Source: CAVRQM01 sp963732775
GTDB taxonomy: Bacteria > Pseudomonadota > Alphaproteobacteria > Acetobacterales > Acetobacteraceae
Assembly (NCBI GenBank): GCA_963732775.1
Contig: CAVTAR010000003.1
Span: 1-64,000 of the forward strand
Length of the DNA: 64,000 nt
Direction: 5' to 3'
Shown piece by piece: positions 1 to 8,840 of the stretch (positions are counted from its first letter, which is position 1; the number at the start of each line of letters is the position of its first letter). The notes under the pieces were generated by a model. That model ran no database searches, had not been told where the DNA came from, and worked only from the letters and a program-made list of their open reading frames with translations. A program made the translations under genes and the position numbers.

Positions 1-63
1 CACAAGGGGAGGGAGAGCTTTCCCTCCCCATCTTGGGGAGGGTGGCCCGAAGGGCCGGGTGGG
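1..63. repeat. REP-like palindromic intergenic element
   Basis: Three inverted repeats sit back to back. The arm at 6-14 pairs with 21-29 around a 6-nt loop. The same central CCCTCCCC (22-29) can instead pair with GGGGAGGG at 35-42. A third small stem (GGCCC/GGGCC, 44-57) follows. Mutually exclusive G/C-rich stems of this kind are typical of dispersed REP elements in high-GC Alphaproteobacteria. No coding potential is credible here. A role as a terminator for a gene left of the window is possible. Confidence 0.5.
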
Positions 64-115
64 GCCTTCGACGGTCAATACCTTCGGCCGCTGGTATGAG
101 CCGCCCGCAAACGCG

Positions 116-146
116 AAGGGGCCGGGGCGTCGCGCCCCGGCCCCTT
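116..146 (-). terminator. Strong hairpin 3' of pufC (puf operon end)
   Basis: A perfect 14-bp stem (AAGGGGCCGGGGCG at 116-129, complement at 133-146) with a 3-nt loop lies 18 nt past the pufC stop codon. On the minus strand there is no long T-run after it, so it may act as a rho-independent-like terminator or as a 3' stabiliser of puf mRNA. It is the last structured element of the photosynthesis superoperon. Confidence 0.6.
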
Positions 147-164
147 CTGCTGCGTGTTGCCGTT

Positions 165-1238
165 CTACTGCGCGCTGGCCGACTGTGACGGCTTGGGCGA
201 GGTGGCCTGCGAGCTCTGCACTGTGTCGGTGGGCGCCGCGAGCTCCTGGTAGTCCTTGAGCATGCTGACGCCGTAGAGCGGCTTGTAGACGCCCTGGTGG
301 CAGGTGGCGCAGTTGACCTTCGCCACGTCGCCGGTCGGGCCGTAGCGATACGGCGGGAACACGTCGTGCAGCGACGAGAGATAGTCGTTGTTGAGGTCGC
401 GCACCATGCGGATGCCGTACCAGGCGCTGGTGCGCTGCGGCGTGCTCTGGTTCCAGTCCGCGAACGGCCGCGTGTTGTGGCAGTAGGTGCAGTTGACGCC
501 GAGCGAGTCCGAGAAGTGGATCATCAGCCCGTAGGTCCACTCGGTCTGCTTGATCGAGGCGTGGTCGGTGCCGGGCAGGGCCTGTGCCGCCTCGACGCGG
601 ATGTTGCGGTCCTGCTGCAGGAACGGCGTGAACACGTCGCTCGGCAGCGAGGCGTAGCCGACCGTCGGGTTGGCCTGCGCCATGCTGCTGTAGGCCTGCG
701 CCATGCCGTTGAAGTGCCCGCGCCCTGGGTCGGCGAACCAGATGTTGGCCGGCACCGGCATGCCGCGATGGCAGGTGTAGCAGGTCACGCCGGTGCCGAC
801 GACGTGGGTCTTCCATTGCGAGTTGATGTGCTGCACCATCTGCAGCATCCGCCGCGCGACCTTCTTGGTGTAGAGCGAGTCGTCGGCCATGTTCTCGGCG
901 TTGTGGCAGTAGCCGCAGCCCTGGGTCGGCGCCACCCAGTTGGTGATCGAGGTCATCAGGCGCAGGAACTCGTTACTGTCGACGTTCTTCAGCACCTGCA
1001 CGTTCTGGTAGACCTGCGAGGAGGGCGTGCCGGCCGGGTCGATCGTGGGCTCCGGGTCCGGCACCTGGTTCAGGCCGTACTTCGCCTGCAGGATCGACGG
1101 GTTGAACACCTCCTGCATCCCGGTGCCGCGATAGCCCTTCTGCACGGTGATCACCGGCGGGCGCTCGAAGGTGAAGGCGAGGCCGAGCCCGGCGACGGCA
1201 GCCAGGCCGCCGGCGATCTTCAGCCAGTAGGTGCTCAT
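165..1238 (-). CDS. pufC: Photosynthetic reaction centre tetrahaem cytochrome c subunit PufC
   Basis: This 357-residue protein docks on the periplasmic face of the reaction centre and re-reduces the photo-oxidised special pair. Four haem motifs are visible: CGYCH (C108-H112), CYTCH (C153-H157), CTYCH (C250-H254) and CATCH (C310-H314). Candidate Met ligands lie in the helices before or after each motif (for example RRMLQM and GIRMVRD). Residues 7-22 form one hydrophobic N-terminal segment with no lipobox Cys, so the protein is probably held by an uncleaved anchor rather than by lipidation. The ATG overlaps the pufM stop (ATGA), which fixes the start. It is the last gene of the puf operon. A paralogue lies at 46171-47214. 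Confidence 0.96.
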   Translation of the reverse strand: MSTYWLKIAGGLAAVAGLGLAFTFERPPVITVQKGYRGTGMQEVFNPSILQAKYGLNQVPDPEPTIDPAGTPSSQVYQNVQVLKNVDSNEFLRLMTSITNWVAPTQGCGYCHNAENMADDSLYTKKVARRMLQMVQHINSQWKTHVVGTGVTCYTCHRGMPVPANIWFADPGRGHFNGMAQAYSSMAQANPTVGYASLPSDVFTPFLQQDRNIRVEAAQALPGTDHASIKQTEWTYGLMIHFSDSLGVNCTYCHNTRPFADWNQSTPQRTSAWYGIRMVRDLNNDYLSSLHDVFPPYRYGPTGDVAKVNCATCHQGVYKPLYGVSMLKDYQELAAPTDTVQSSQATSPKPSQSASAQ

Positions 1239-2226
1239 GGGTGGGCTCCGGGCAGGGTCAGGCCGGGGATGGTGAGCGGGTCCACCGGAGGCGGCCACAG
1301 CGCCGGATAGGAGGCGGCGATGCCGTGCTTCACGCCCCACAGGTACCAGTTGTCCACCACCGTGCCGGTGAGCAGGATGCCGATGCCGCCGGTGAGCGGG
1401 CACAGCACCGCGAACCACCAGGCCCAGCGGTGGATCGATTCCGCGGTGGCGTTGAAGCCCATGGTCCAGCGCCAGAACAGCGCGCCGCGCTCGAACGCCG
1501 TGCCGCGGTCGATGATCTGCTCGACCTCGCGCTCGCCGCCGTAGCGGCTGGTGGCGAGCACGGTCGCGCCATGCATGGCGAACAGCAGCGTCGAGCCGTA
1601 CAGGAACACGATCGAGAGCATGTGGAACGGGTTGTAGAACAGGTTGCCGTAGCGGATCGAGAACGCGGCGGTCCAGTCGAGGTGCGGGAAGATGCCGAAC
1701 GGCACCGCCTCGCCCCAGCTGCCCATCAGCAGCGGGCGGATGAAGCCCAGCACGAGGTAGAGCCAGATCGCCGCGGCGAACGCCCAGGCGACGTGGGTGC
1801 CCATGCCGAGGGCCCGGCGCGGCGGTAGATCCGCACCCACCAGAGCAGGATCGAGGCGGTGAGGAAGAAGCCGGCCATCAGCCACCAGCCGCCCTCGGCC
1901 AGCGGCGGGAAGGCCAGGCCGTAGGCCGGCGCCGGCGGCTCCAGCGCCAGCCAGGGCAGCTGGCGGACGAACTGCACGATGCTCCAGTTCACCGACGCCC
2001 ACATGTTCAGCCCGATGATCTCGAAGGCGATGAAGCCGCAGACCAGCGAGGCGACGCCGGTGGTGCCGAGGTAAGAGCGGCCCGACCTGCGCGTCGCCGA
2101 GGCGGCCGAGCAGGTGGCAGAAGAACGGCTGCCGGTGCGCGGGAAGGTGGCGGCCGGGATCGGCACCCCGGCATAGGCCGGGCCGCGCACCTGCACGCGG
2201 GTGAAGATGTTCTGGTATTCGGCCAT
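1235..2226 (-). CDS. pufM: Reaction centre M subunit PufM (frameshifted in this sequence)
   Basis: The M subunit binds bacteriochlorophyll, bacteriopheophytin, quinone and the non-haem iron. The N-terminus begins MAEYQNIFTRVQV. Family segments such as GRLGDAQVGP, YLGTTGVASL, GMGTHVAWAF, NPFHMLSIVFLYG and TESIHRWAWW are all present but spread over different frames, with switches near 2140, 2075 and 1815. Joined, they give an intact PufM of normal length (about 325-330 residues). The start is 22 nt after pufL and the stop overlaps the pufC ATG. The breaks look like base-calling indels, because both flanks of each break stay highly conserved. Confidence 0.93.
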
Positions 2227-2247
2227 GGTCGGTGTCCCCTCGCCCCT

Positions 2248-3072
2248 TCAGTGCCAGATCGGCAGGTTGAGCCACCAGCCCCACCATTCGGGCCAGCCGC
2301 GGGTCCAGAACGGGCCGCTGATGATGATGCAGACGGCGCTCCAGAAGCCGGCCGAGAGCGCCAGGAACAGGCCGAGCCGATGGATGCCGAGCGTGCCGAT
2401 CGAGTAGCCGATGGTGTCGCGGAAGAAGGTGTTCTCGTGCTCGGCCGACTTCACCACCTCGCCGCGCCCGGGGTTGGCCGCCGACAGCACCAGGCCCCGT
2501 GCAGCGACAGCGCCAGCGTGGTGGTGAAGAAGAACGACACCGCGAGCATGTGCGCCGGGTTGTAGTGGAAGTGCAGGTACTGGTAGCCGACGTTCGACAC
2601 CCAATCGAGATGGCTCAGGATGCCGTAGGGGAAGCCGTACCCCCAGGCGCCCATCAGCACCGGGCGGATCACCACCAGCGCGACGTAGGCGAAGATGGCG
2701 ACGCTGAAGGCGACGGGCACGTGGAGGCCCATGCCGAGCTTGCGGGCGATCTCCACCTGGCGCAGCGCCCAGGAGACGAAGGCGCCGATCGCGCAGATCG
2801 TGATGATCTGCCACAGCCCGCCTTCCTTCAGCGGCGCCAGCGCCAGGCCGTATTTGAGGTCGGGCGGCGCGATGTTGATGCGCCAGACGTTCCAGGTCGG
2901 CCCCGAGCGACGCCCCGTAGAGGATCAGCGCGGTGCCCAGCATGGAGAAGAAGACCGTCGTGACGCCGAAGAAGCCGACATAGAACGGCCCGACCCAGAA
3001 GTCGAACAGGTCGCCGCCGATCAGCGTGCCGCCGCGGACGCGGTATTTCCTCTCGAAGCTCAGCATCGCCAT
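2248..3072 (-). CDS. pufL: Reaction centre L subunit PufL (two frameshifts)
   Basis: The L subunit is the partner of PufM in the type II reaction centre. It starts MAMLSFERKYRVRGG. GGAGGAG stands 8 nt before this ATG, whereas an ATG 9 nt upstream lies directly on the Shine-Dalgarno, so 3072 is preferred. The reading frame changes near 2900 (one extra C in a CCCC run interrupts YGASLGPTW) and near 2495 (one base missing in GGGGCC interrupts LSLHGALVLS). The rest, including HLDWVSNVGYQYLHFHYNPAHM and the WGWWLNLPIW terminus, is canonical. Joined length is about 274 residues, normal for PufL. Confidence 0.94.
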   Translation of the reverse strand: MAMLSFERKYRVRGGTLIGGDLFDFWVGPFYVGFFGVTTVFFSMLGTALILYGASLGADLERLAHQHRAARPQIRPGAGAAEGRRAVADHHDLRDRRLRLLGAAPGGDRPQARHGPPRARRLQRRHLRLRRAGGDPPGADGRLGVRLPLRHPEPSRLGVERRLPVPALPLQPGAHARGVVLLHHHAGAVAARGLVLSAANPGRGEVVKSAEHENTFFRDTIGYSIGTLGIHRLGLFLALSAGFWSAVCIIISGPFWTRGWPEWWGWWLNLPIWH

Positions 3073-3141
3073 GGGTGACATCTCCTCCGGTCAGGGCGGC
3101 ACGGAACGGCCGTCGGTGGTCGAGCAGGCGGCGGGGCCGAC

Positions 3142-3189
3142 CTGGCGGCGGCCGGGCGACGCGCGCACGCATCGCCGTTCCGCCGCCAG
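3142..3189 (-). promoter_or_regulatory. Stem-loop in the pufA-pufL intergenic region
   Basis: A 10-bp perfect stem (CTGGCGGCGG / CCGCCGCCAG) encloses a second inner stem (GGCGA/TCGCC), 14 nt after the pufA stop and 70 nt before pufL. In Rhodobacter, hairpins at the same place protect the pufBA 3' end so that antenna mRNA outlives reaction-centre mRNA. The position and strength fit that role here, which is my inference from the location. Confidence 0.65.
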
Positions 3190-3202
3190 TTCACGGGCTG
3201 GG

Positions 3203-3394
3203 CTATTTCGGCGCGGGCGCCGGCAGCGGCGACATCTGCATGGAGGCGGCCGCGCTGTGGTGCGGGCCCTCCAGCCAGTTGAAGCGATCGGTGCTGAGCA
3301 GGATGAAGTGGATCAGCAGGGCCAGCACGAACAGGAAGATGAACAGCGCGGTCAGCACGCGCCGCGGATCGAACAGCATCCAGATGCGCTACAT
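3203..3394 (-). CDS. pufA: Light-harvesting 1 alpha polypeptide PufA, with TAG at codon 2
   Basis: The frame encodes a 63-residue LH1 alpha chain. After the start comes RIWMLFDPRRVLTALF, then a transmembrane helix ending LLIHFILLSTDRFNWLEG, and a tail ending PLPAPAPK. The His of the helix is the bacteriochlorophyll ligand. GGAGGA stands 7 nt before the ATG at 3394, so this is the expected start. However, codon 2, where the family has Trp (TGG), reads TAG (3391-3389). Taken literally, translation would stop at once, leaving only the internal ATG at codon 6 (3379) as a start and a 58-residue chain. A base-calling error is the simplest explanation. Confidence 0.85.
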
Positions 3395-3406
3395 GAGCGT
3401 GTCCTC

Positions 3407-3634
3407 CTATGCCAGCGAGGTGAGCAGGGTGCGGGCGTGCTCGCAGCATCGAGGTGGCGTAGCCGCTGGCCCCGGCAGCCACGGCCGCCACTGCCAGACG
3501 AGGAAATGCGCCACGACCGCGATGCCCGCGAACACCAGGAAGCTGGTGACGAAGATGCTGTGGAACTCCCGCGCCTCCGGCTCCGTCAGGCCGGAGGCGG
3601 AGCCGCCCCGACCGGTATCATCGACCATCGCCAT
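3407..3634 (-). CDS. pufB: Light-harvesting 1 beta polypeptide PufB
   Basis: A single-helix antenna subunit of about 75 residues that pairs with PufA in the ring around the reaction centre. The conserved stretch EAREFHSIFVTSFLVFAGIAVVAHFLVWQWRPW contains the chlorophyll-ligating His. GGAGG stands 8 nt before the ATG. After WLPG the frame reads an odd PAATPPRCC before returning to EHARTLLTSLA. The alternative frame over that stretch reads ASGYATSML, so a pair of compensating indels is likely and the C-terminus should be treated with care. First gene of pufBALMC. Confidence 0.9.
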   Translation of the reverse strand: MAMVDDTGRGGSASGLTEPEAREFHSIFVTSFLVFAGIAVVAHFLVWQWRPWLPGPAATPPRCCEHARTLLTSLA

Positions 3635-3733
3635 TCATCAGTCCTCCAGTATACGGCCTTGCGGCCGTGACCGCGCAAGTCCCGCGCGGCGGGGATCGTC
3701 GTGGGCGCGCGAGGCGCCACGGGCGATGGGGTG

Positions 3734-3763
3734 GGCTGCCGTGTCGCTCACGACACGGCAGCC
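3734..3763 (-). terminator. 13-bp hairpin at the bchZ stop codon, upstream of pufB
   Basis: GGCTGCCGTGTCG (3734-3746) pairs perfectly with CGACACGGCAGCC (3751-3763) around a 4-nt loop. The proposed bchZ TGA (3750-3748) lies in the loop. No T-run follows, so this is as likely to be an attenuator or an mRNA processing/stability element between bch and puf messages as a full terminator. pufB starts about 100 nt further on. Confidence 0.55.
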
Positions 3764-5233
3764 GATGTACGGTGTGCAGGTGCGAGGTCGGCGAGCGCCA
3801 GGCGCACGTCCGATCGCGTGACGCATTCGGAGCCGGCCTGCGCCGCGTCGCGCTCGACACGGTCGCGCAGCCGCTTGGCGGCCGAGATGCGCACCAGGAA
3901 CGGCTCGGTCTCGACGTACTCGTCCAGCAGGGCGAGCGCGTCCTCGTCCCACGGCAGCGGGTCGGCGCGCCCGAGCCGCGTCGGCGTCGCCTCCACCCGG
4001 TCCAGGTCGGTGCCGAGCGGCAGGATGTGGAACAGCGCGTCGAACAGCGCGTTGCAGTATTCCTGCACGATGTAGGTGGCGCCCGGCGTAGCCCATGAAC
4101 GGCGTGCCGGTGGCGCGGCGGATGATCGCGCCCGGGAACGACGCCGGGATGAACATCGCGCGGCCGCCGAGTTCGGCGGCGTACATGCGCTCGTTGAACG
4201 AGCCGAACAGCACCAGCGGCGGGTCGCGGCGCAGCGGCTCGCGCACCGCGGCGTTGTCGGGCTTGGTGCCCGGCTTGCGCGCGAACGCGAACGTGCAGGG
4301 AATGCCCATCTCGTCTTCCAGGAAGCGCCGGATGCCGCGCGCGTAGGTCTCGGTGGCGACGATCGCGAACGAGGCGGTCGGCGAAGAAATCCTGCGTCAC
4401 GCTGCGCCACAGGTCCCAGATCGGCTTGATCGTGGTGTGCTTCTCGCGCTCGATGAACGGCTCGGGGTCGAGGCCGGTCAGCTCGCCCAGCGTCGCGCAG
4501 GAAATTGGTGGTGGCGAACAGGCCGATCGGCGCCTGCAGGTACGGCCGGTCCAGCGTCCTCGCACAGCTGCCGGCCGAATTCGCGGTACAGGCAGACGTT
4601 GACGTCGGCGTCGGCCAGCTTGGGGATGTCCTCGACATGCGAGCCGAGCGGGAAGGTCAGGTTGATCTCGCAGCCGATGCCCTCGACCAGCCGGCGGATC
4701 TCGGCCAGGTCGGACGGCATGTTGAAGGTGCCGTAGATCGGCCCGATGATGTTGACGCGCGGCTTGGCGCCGTCGGTCGCGCGGCTTGCGGCGCGCGCTT
4801 GGCCTTCTTCGGCGCCGAACTCGGTCCACAGCCAGTTGATGGCGCGGTCGGCGGCCTGCCACTGGTCCTCGTCGATGGTGCGCGGGATGAAGCGCAGCAG
4901 GTTGCGAGCCCTCCGGCGTGACGCCGCCGCCGATCATCTCGGCGATGCTGCCGGTGACGACGACCGCCGGCATGTCCGGGTCCTGCGTCGCGGCGGCGCG
5001 GCGCATCGCGCCCTCGGTGCCGGTCATGCGACAGCTCGTCCTCGGACAGCCCGGTGACGACGACCGGCAGCTCGTGCGGCGGCAGCGCGTCGGTGTAGTG
5101 CAGCACCGCGGTGACCGGCAGGTTCTCGCAGCCGACCGGGCCGTCGATGACCACGCGCAGGCCGCGCATGCGCGGTGAAGGCATAGACGGCGCCCCAATA
5201 GCCGCCGGCGCGGTCGTGGTCGAGCACCAGCAT
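3748..5233 (-). CDS. bchZ: Chlorophyllide a oxidoreductase subunit Z (multiple frameshifts)
   Basis: BchZ is one half of the MoFe-like catalytic component of chlorophyllide a oxidoreductase (BchXYZ), which reduces ring B on the way to bacteriochlorophyll. It starts MLVLDHDRAGGYWGAVYAF a few bases after the end of bchY. Recognisable blocks in successive frames are GLRVVIDGPVGCENLPVTAV, TGSIAEMIGGGVTPEGS, NIIGPIYGTFNMPSDLAEI, REKHTTIKPIWDLW, DEMGIPCTFAFARKPGTK and ALFHILPLGTDLDRV. At least seven single-base shifts separate them. Joined, it is about 490 residues, normal for the family. The 3' end coincides with a hairpin. Confidence 0.9.
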
Positions 5234-5237
5234 CGGC

Positions 5238-6763
5238 TCAGCGTCCCCACCGCTTCGACAGCGGCTTGCGCCTTCGCGGCTCGCGCATCTTGCGGAAGCG
5301 TTCGCTCGCGCATCCGGGCGGCTCGCGCGGCACGCCGGTCCAGCCGTAGCCGGCGGCCTCGCCGGTGCCGACGCCGTCGAAGAACTCCACCATGCGGCCG
5401 AAGCGCTCCGCGCCCTTGGTCTGGGCGGCGACGATGCCGGCGAGCGCGCCGACGCCGGCCGCGCCGAACAGCGGCCGGGCGGAGACCATGTTGGTGAAGT
5501 AGATGCGCCGGGATGCCGAGCTCCTTGGCCTGCTGCACCAGCGGCGTCGTGCCGATCGCGAGGTCGGGCCGCACGTCGCGCATGGCCGCCACGTCCTGCT
5601 CCAGCGAGGCGCGGTACTGCACATGCGTGCCGCGCGCTTCCAGCCATCGCGGTCGGCGTCGCTCCATTCGGTCCGCGGGCAGGCGGTGCCGACATAGGGC
5701 ACCTCGGCGCCGGCCTCGATCAGCAGCGCGGGCGACCAGCAGCTCGGAGCCTTCGTAGCCCGAGACGGTGATCGCGCGCCTTGATCGGGTTGGCCTCGAG
5801 CGCGGCACGGATCGCCGGCAGCGCGCGCGGCCTTGGCGGCGTCGATCGTCGCCGCCGGGACGTCGGCCGCCGCGCCGACCGCGTCGAGCCACGCCGCCGT
5901 GCCGTCGACGCCGACCGGGCCGGAGCCGACGACCGGGCGCCCGGCGGCCCGGAACTCGCGGACGCTGGCGGTGTAGAACGGATGCACCGCGGCGGCGACC
6001 GCGCAGTCGAGCGCGGCATACAGGTCGCGCCACTCGCGCGCCGGCAGTTGCGGCGCCGACGCCGAGGCCCATCGGCGCCAGCAGCGCGCCGACGCCCACC
6101 GGGTCGGCCGGGAACAGCTCGCCGATCAGCGCGACGCGTCGGCGGTCGGCATGCGGCTGCGCGGGCGCTGCACCGGCCCCTGCCTCGGCCTCGAGCGCGG
6201 GCGTAGCGCAGCATCGCGCCGGCCAGCACGTCCTTGGCCTCGGCGTGGGTCGGCACGCCGAAGCCCGGCACGTCGATGCCGATGATGCGCACGCCGTCGA
6301 TCTGCTTCGGCAGCAGGTCGAGCGGCACGCCGGAGGCGGTCGGCACGCACAGGTTGATGACCACGACCGCGTCGTAGTCGGCCGGCTTCGCGGTCTCGAA
6401 CACGGCGTCGCGGATGTCCTCGTACAGCTGGCCGCGTGACCAGCGTCTCCGAGTTGAACGGCACGTAGCCGACCGTGCGCTTGGCGCCGTAGAAATGCGA
6501 GGTGAAGGTCAGCCCGTAGACGCAGCAGGCCGAGCCGGACAGGATCGTCGCCGTCGCGGCGCATCCGCAGGCCGACGCGCAGCGAGCCGAAAGCCGGGCA
6601 CATCGATTGCGGCTGGTCGTGCGGGCCGCGCGGGTAGTCGGCCAGCAGTCGCGTCCAGCGACTCGCTCTTGCCGGCCGCGCGCGCGGCTTCGAGCATCGT
6701 CTCGCGGCCGCCGTGGCAGCCGGCGCCGTCTCGGCGACCGCAGGAGCGATGGTCGCCGTCCAT
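5238..6763 (-). CDS. bchY: Chlorophyllide a oxidoreductase subunit Y (multiple frameshifts)
   Basis: The second MoFe-like subunit of BchXYZ. Family blocks are AGCHGGRETMLEAARAAGKS, SMCPAFGSLRVGLRMRR, SACCVYGLTFTSHFYGAKRT, NLCVPTASGVPLDLLP, IGIDVPGFGVPTHAEAKDV, AAIHPFYTASVREFRAAGRP, ITVSGYEGSELLVAR and YVGTACPRTEWSDADR, carried by changing frames. The Cys residues in the first three blocks would hold the cluster. The start ATG (6763) is 2 nt past the bchX stop, which implies translational coupling. The exact C-terminus is uncertain because a GGGG run just before bchZ can be read in three frames. Confidence 0.9.
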
Positions 6764-6765
6764 GC

Positions 6766-7801
6766 TCAGGCGCCCTCGTAGACCACTTCGAGGGACGGCT
6801 TCTCGAGCGCGGCGAGGCCGGCGCACATGTCCTCCATCGTCGCCGGCACCAGCACGACGCCGCGGCCCGACCGCGTCGCCCTTGAACAGGCCGAGCAGCG
6901 CGTCGTGCGTCAGCGGCGTCGGGCGCACCGGCGGCGCGTCGGCGACCTGCTGCGCCAGCTGCTCGAACATCGGCGCCCAGCGGCCGCCGGGCAGGCCGAT
7001 GATCTCGTAGTTGGCGCTCTTGCGGCGGATGTCCTCGTCGGCCGGGATCGCCGACAGCACCGGGATGCCGACCGCGTCGGCGAAGGCCTGCGCCTCGCCG
7101 GTGCCGTCGTCCTTGTTGATGACCATGCCGGCGACGCCGACGTTGCCGCCCAGCTTGCGGAAATAGTCCACGGCCGAGCAGACGTTGTTCGCCACGTAGA
7201 GCGATTGCAGGTCGTTCGAGCCGACCACGATGACCTTCTGGCACATGTCGCGCGCGATCGGCAGGCCGAAGCCGCCGCACACCACGTCGCCCAGGAAGTC
7301 CAGCAGCACGTAGTCGAAGCCCCACTCGTGGAAGCCGAGCTTCTCCAGCAGCTCGAAGCCGTGGATGATGCCGCGCCCGCCGCAGCCGCGCCCGACTTCC
7401 GGGCCGCCCAGTTCCATGGCGAACACGCCGTCGCGCTTGAAGCAGACGTCGCCGATCGCCACCTGCTCGCCGGCCAGCTTCTTCTTCGACGAGGTCTCGA
7501 TGATGGTCGGGCAGCGAGCGGCCGCCGAACAGCAGCGAGGTGGTGTCGCTCTTGGGGTCGCAGCCGATCAGCAGCACGCGCTTGCCCTGCTGCGCCATCA
7601 TGTAGGACAGGTTGGCGAGCGTGAAGCTCTTGCCGATGCCGCCCTTGCCGTAGATGGCGATGATCTGCGTCTCCTTCTTCGCCGGCGCGGTGGACGGCGC
7701 GTCCGGCTCGATCGCCGCCTCGGCGCGCAGCGCGTCCTGCATCGATGCCTCGGGCATGGAGGCGGCGGACGTCCGGCATCGGCCGACCATGGAGCGTTCA
7801 T
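6766..7801 (-). CDS. bchX: Chlorophyllide a oxidoreductase iron protein subunit X (frameshifted)
   Basis: A nitrogenase iron-protein homologue that feeds ATP-driven electrons to BchYZ. The P-loop YGKGGIGKSFTLANLSYMMA and the Fe-S cluster segments GGPEVGRGCGGRGI and VVCGGFGLPIARDMC are intact. The N-terminus reads MNAPWSADAGRPP and its ATG overlaps the bchC stop (ATGA), so 7801 is preferred over downstream ATGs at 7757 and 7742. Frame changes occur near 7765, near 7510 (an extra base after GGRSLP) and near 6870. The end, LEKPSLEVVYEGA, is followed by bchY after 2 nt. Confidence 0.93.
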
Positions 7802-8741
7802 CGGCAGCTTCTCCAGTCCAGGATCATCTTCAGGCACGACGGCATCGCTCGAAGGCGGTGCGGTAGGCGGCGTCCGCGTGCGCCGCGTCGGCGCCGATGC
7901 GTGATCAGGCCGTCGAGCGACAGGCGGCCGGCCTCGAGCAGCGCCTGCACCGCGTCGAGGTCGGCGCGCTGCCATTGGGCGGCGATGCGCAGCCGCGCCT
8001 CGCGCATGAAGGCGGGCGGGAAGGCGAAGCGACAGGCGTCGCGCGTAGAAGCCGGCCAGCACGATCTCGCCGCCCGGCGCGAGCCGCGCGACCAGCGTGT
8101 CGAGCAGGCCGGCGTCGCCGCTGACGTCGCAGATGACGCGGTAGTCGCGGCGCGCGTCGTCGCCGGGATCGAGCACCTGGTAGCCGGCAGCGCCATCGCG
8201 ACGGGCCGGGTTGGTCTCCCACACCGTCGGCGCGCCGCCCGCCGCGCACCGCAGCCGCGCGAGCAGCCGGCCGAGCACGCCGTGGCCGACGATCAGCTCG
8301 GGCAGGCGCGCCGCCGGCGAGCGCGTGCTGGGCGGTGGCGGCCAGCGCCAGCAGCACGCCCTGCTCGCCCAGCGTCCTCGTCGAGCGGCGTGAGCGCGCG
8401 CGCCGGGCACCACCAGCGCGCGAGGCGGCGCCGCCGAACAGGCCGCGCACCTCGCCGAAGCAGCGCGCACCGGGCACGAAGACGCGCTCGCCGATCGCGC
8501 ACGCCGGCATCGGCGCCGGCTTCGCACCACGCGGCCGACCGATTCGTAGCCGGGCACCAGCGGATAGCCCATGCCGGGGAACGGCGGCATGCGTGCCGGA
8601 CCACAGCAGGCGCTCGGTGCCGGTGCTGATGCCGCTCCATTCGATGTCTACGACGACGTCGGCCGGTCCAGGGGGAGTGAGCGCGAGGTGGCGCACCTCC
8701 AGTTCCCGTGGTTGGCTCACGACGACGGCCAGCGCGCGCAT
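7798..8741 (-). CDS. bchC: 3-hydroxyethyl bacteriochlorophyllide a dehydrogenase BchC (frameshifted)
   Basis: A zinc-alcohol-dehydrogenase-type enzyme that oxidises the C3 hydroxyethyl group to acetyl late in bacteriochlorophyll a synthesis. It starts MRALAVVVSQPRELEVRHL. DIEWSGISTGTERLLWSG, PFPGMGYPLVPGYESVG and a C-terminal CLKMILDWRSCR are recognisable. Several frame changes occur between 8600 and 7850. The stop overlaps the bchX start. The upstream region carries a sigma70-like promoter overlapped by two PpsR/CrtJ-type sites, so bchC probably begins a second, redox/light-regulated transcript inside the superoperon. Confidence 0.88.
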
Positions 8742-8780
8742 CCGGACACTCCCAACGGGCGCTTCGGGGCCCATTCGATG

Positions 8781-8824
8781 TGTCAGCCTAACTTGACGCC
8801 CCTTGATGTCAAGCAAGACTTACA
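8781..8824 (-). promoter_or_regulatory. bchC promoter with tandem PpsR/CrtJ-type operators
   Basis: An exact TGT-N12-ACA palindrome lies at 8807-8824, and a second copy with one mismatch (TGT-N12-ACG) at 8781-8798. On the minus strand the same DNA reads TTGACA (8812-8807), a 16-nt spacer, then TAGGCT (8790-8785): a good -35/-10 pair for bchC, with the operators on top of both elements. PpsR/CrtJ repression of bchC through two adjacent sites is known in Rhodobacter. The regulator gene is not in this window. Confidence 0.75.
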
Positions 8825-8840
8825 CTCGGTTCATACATGG

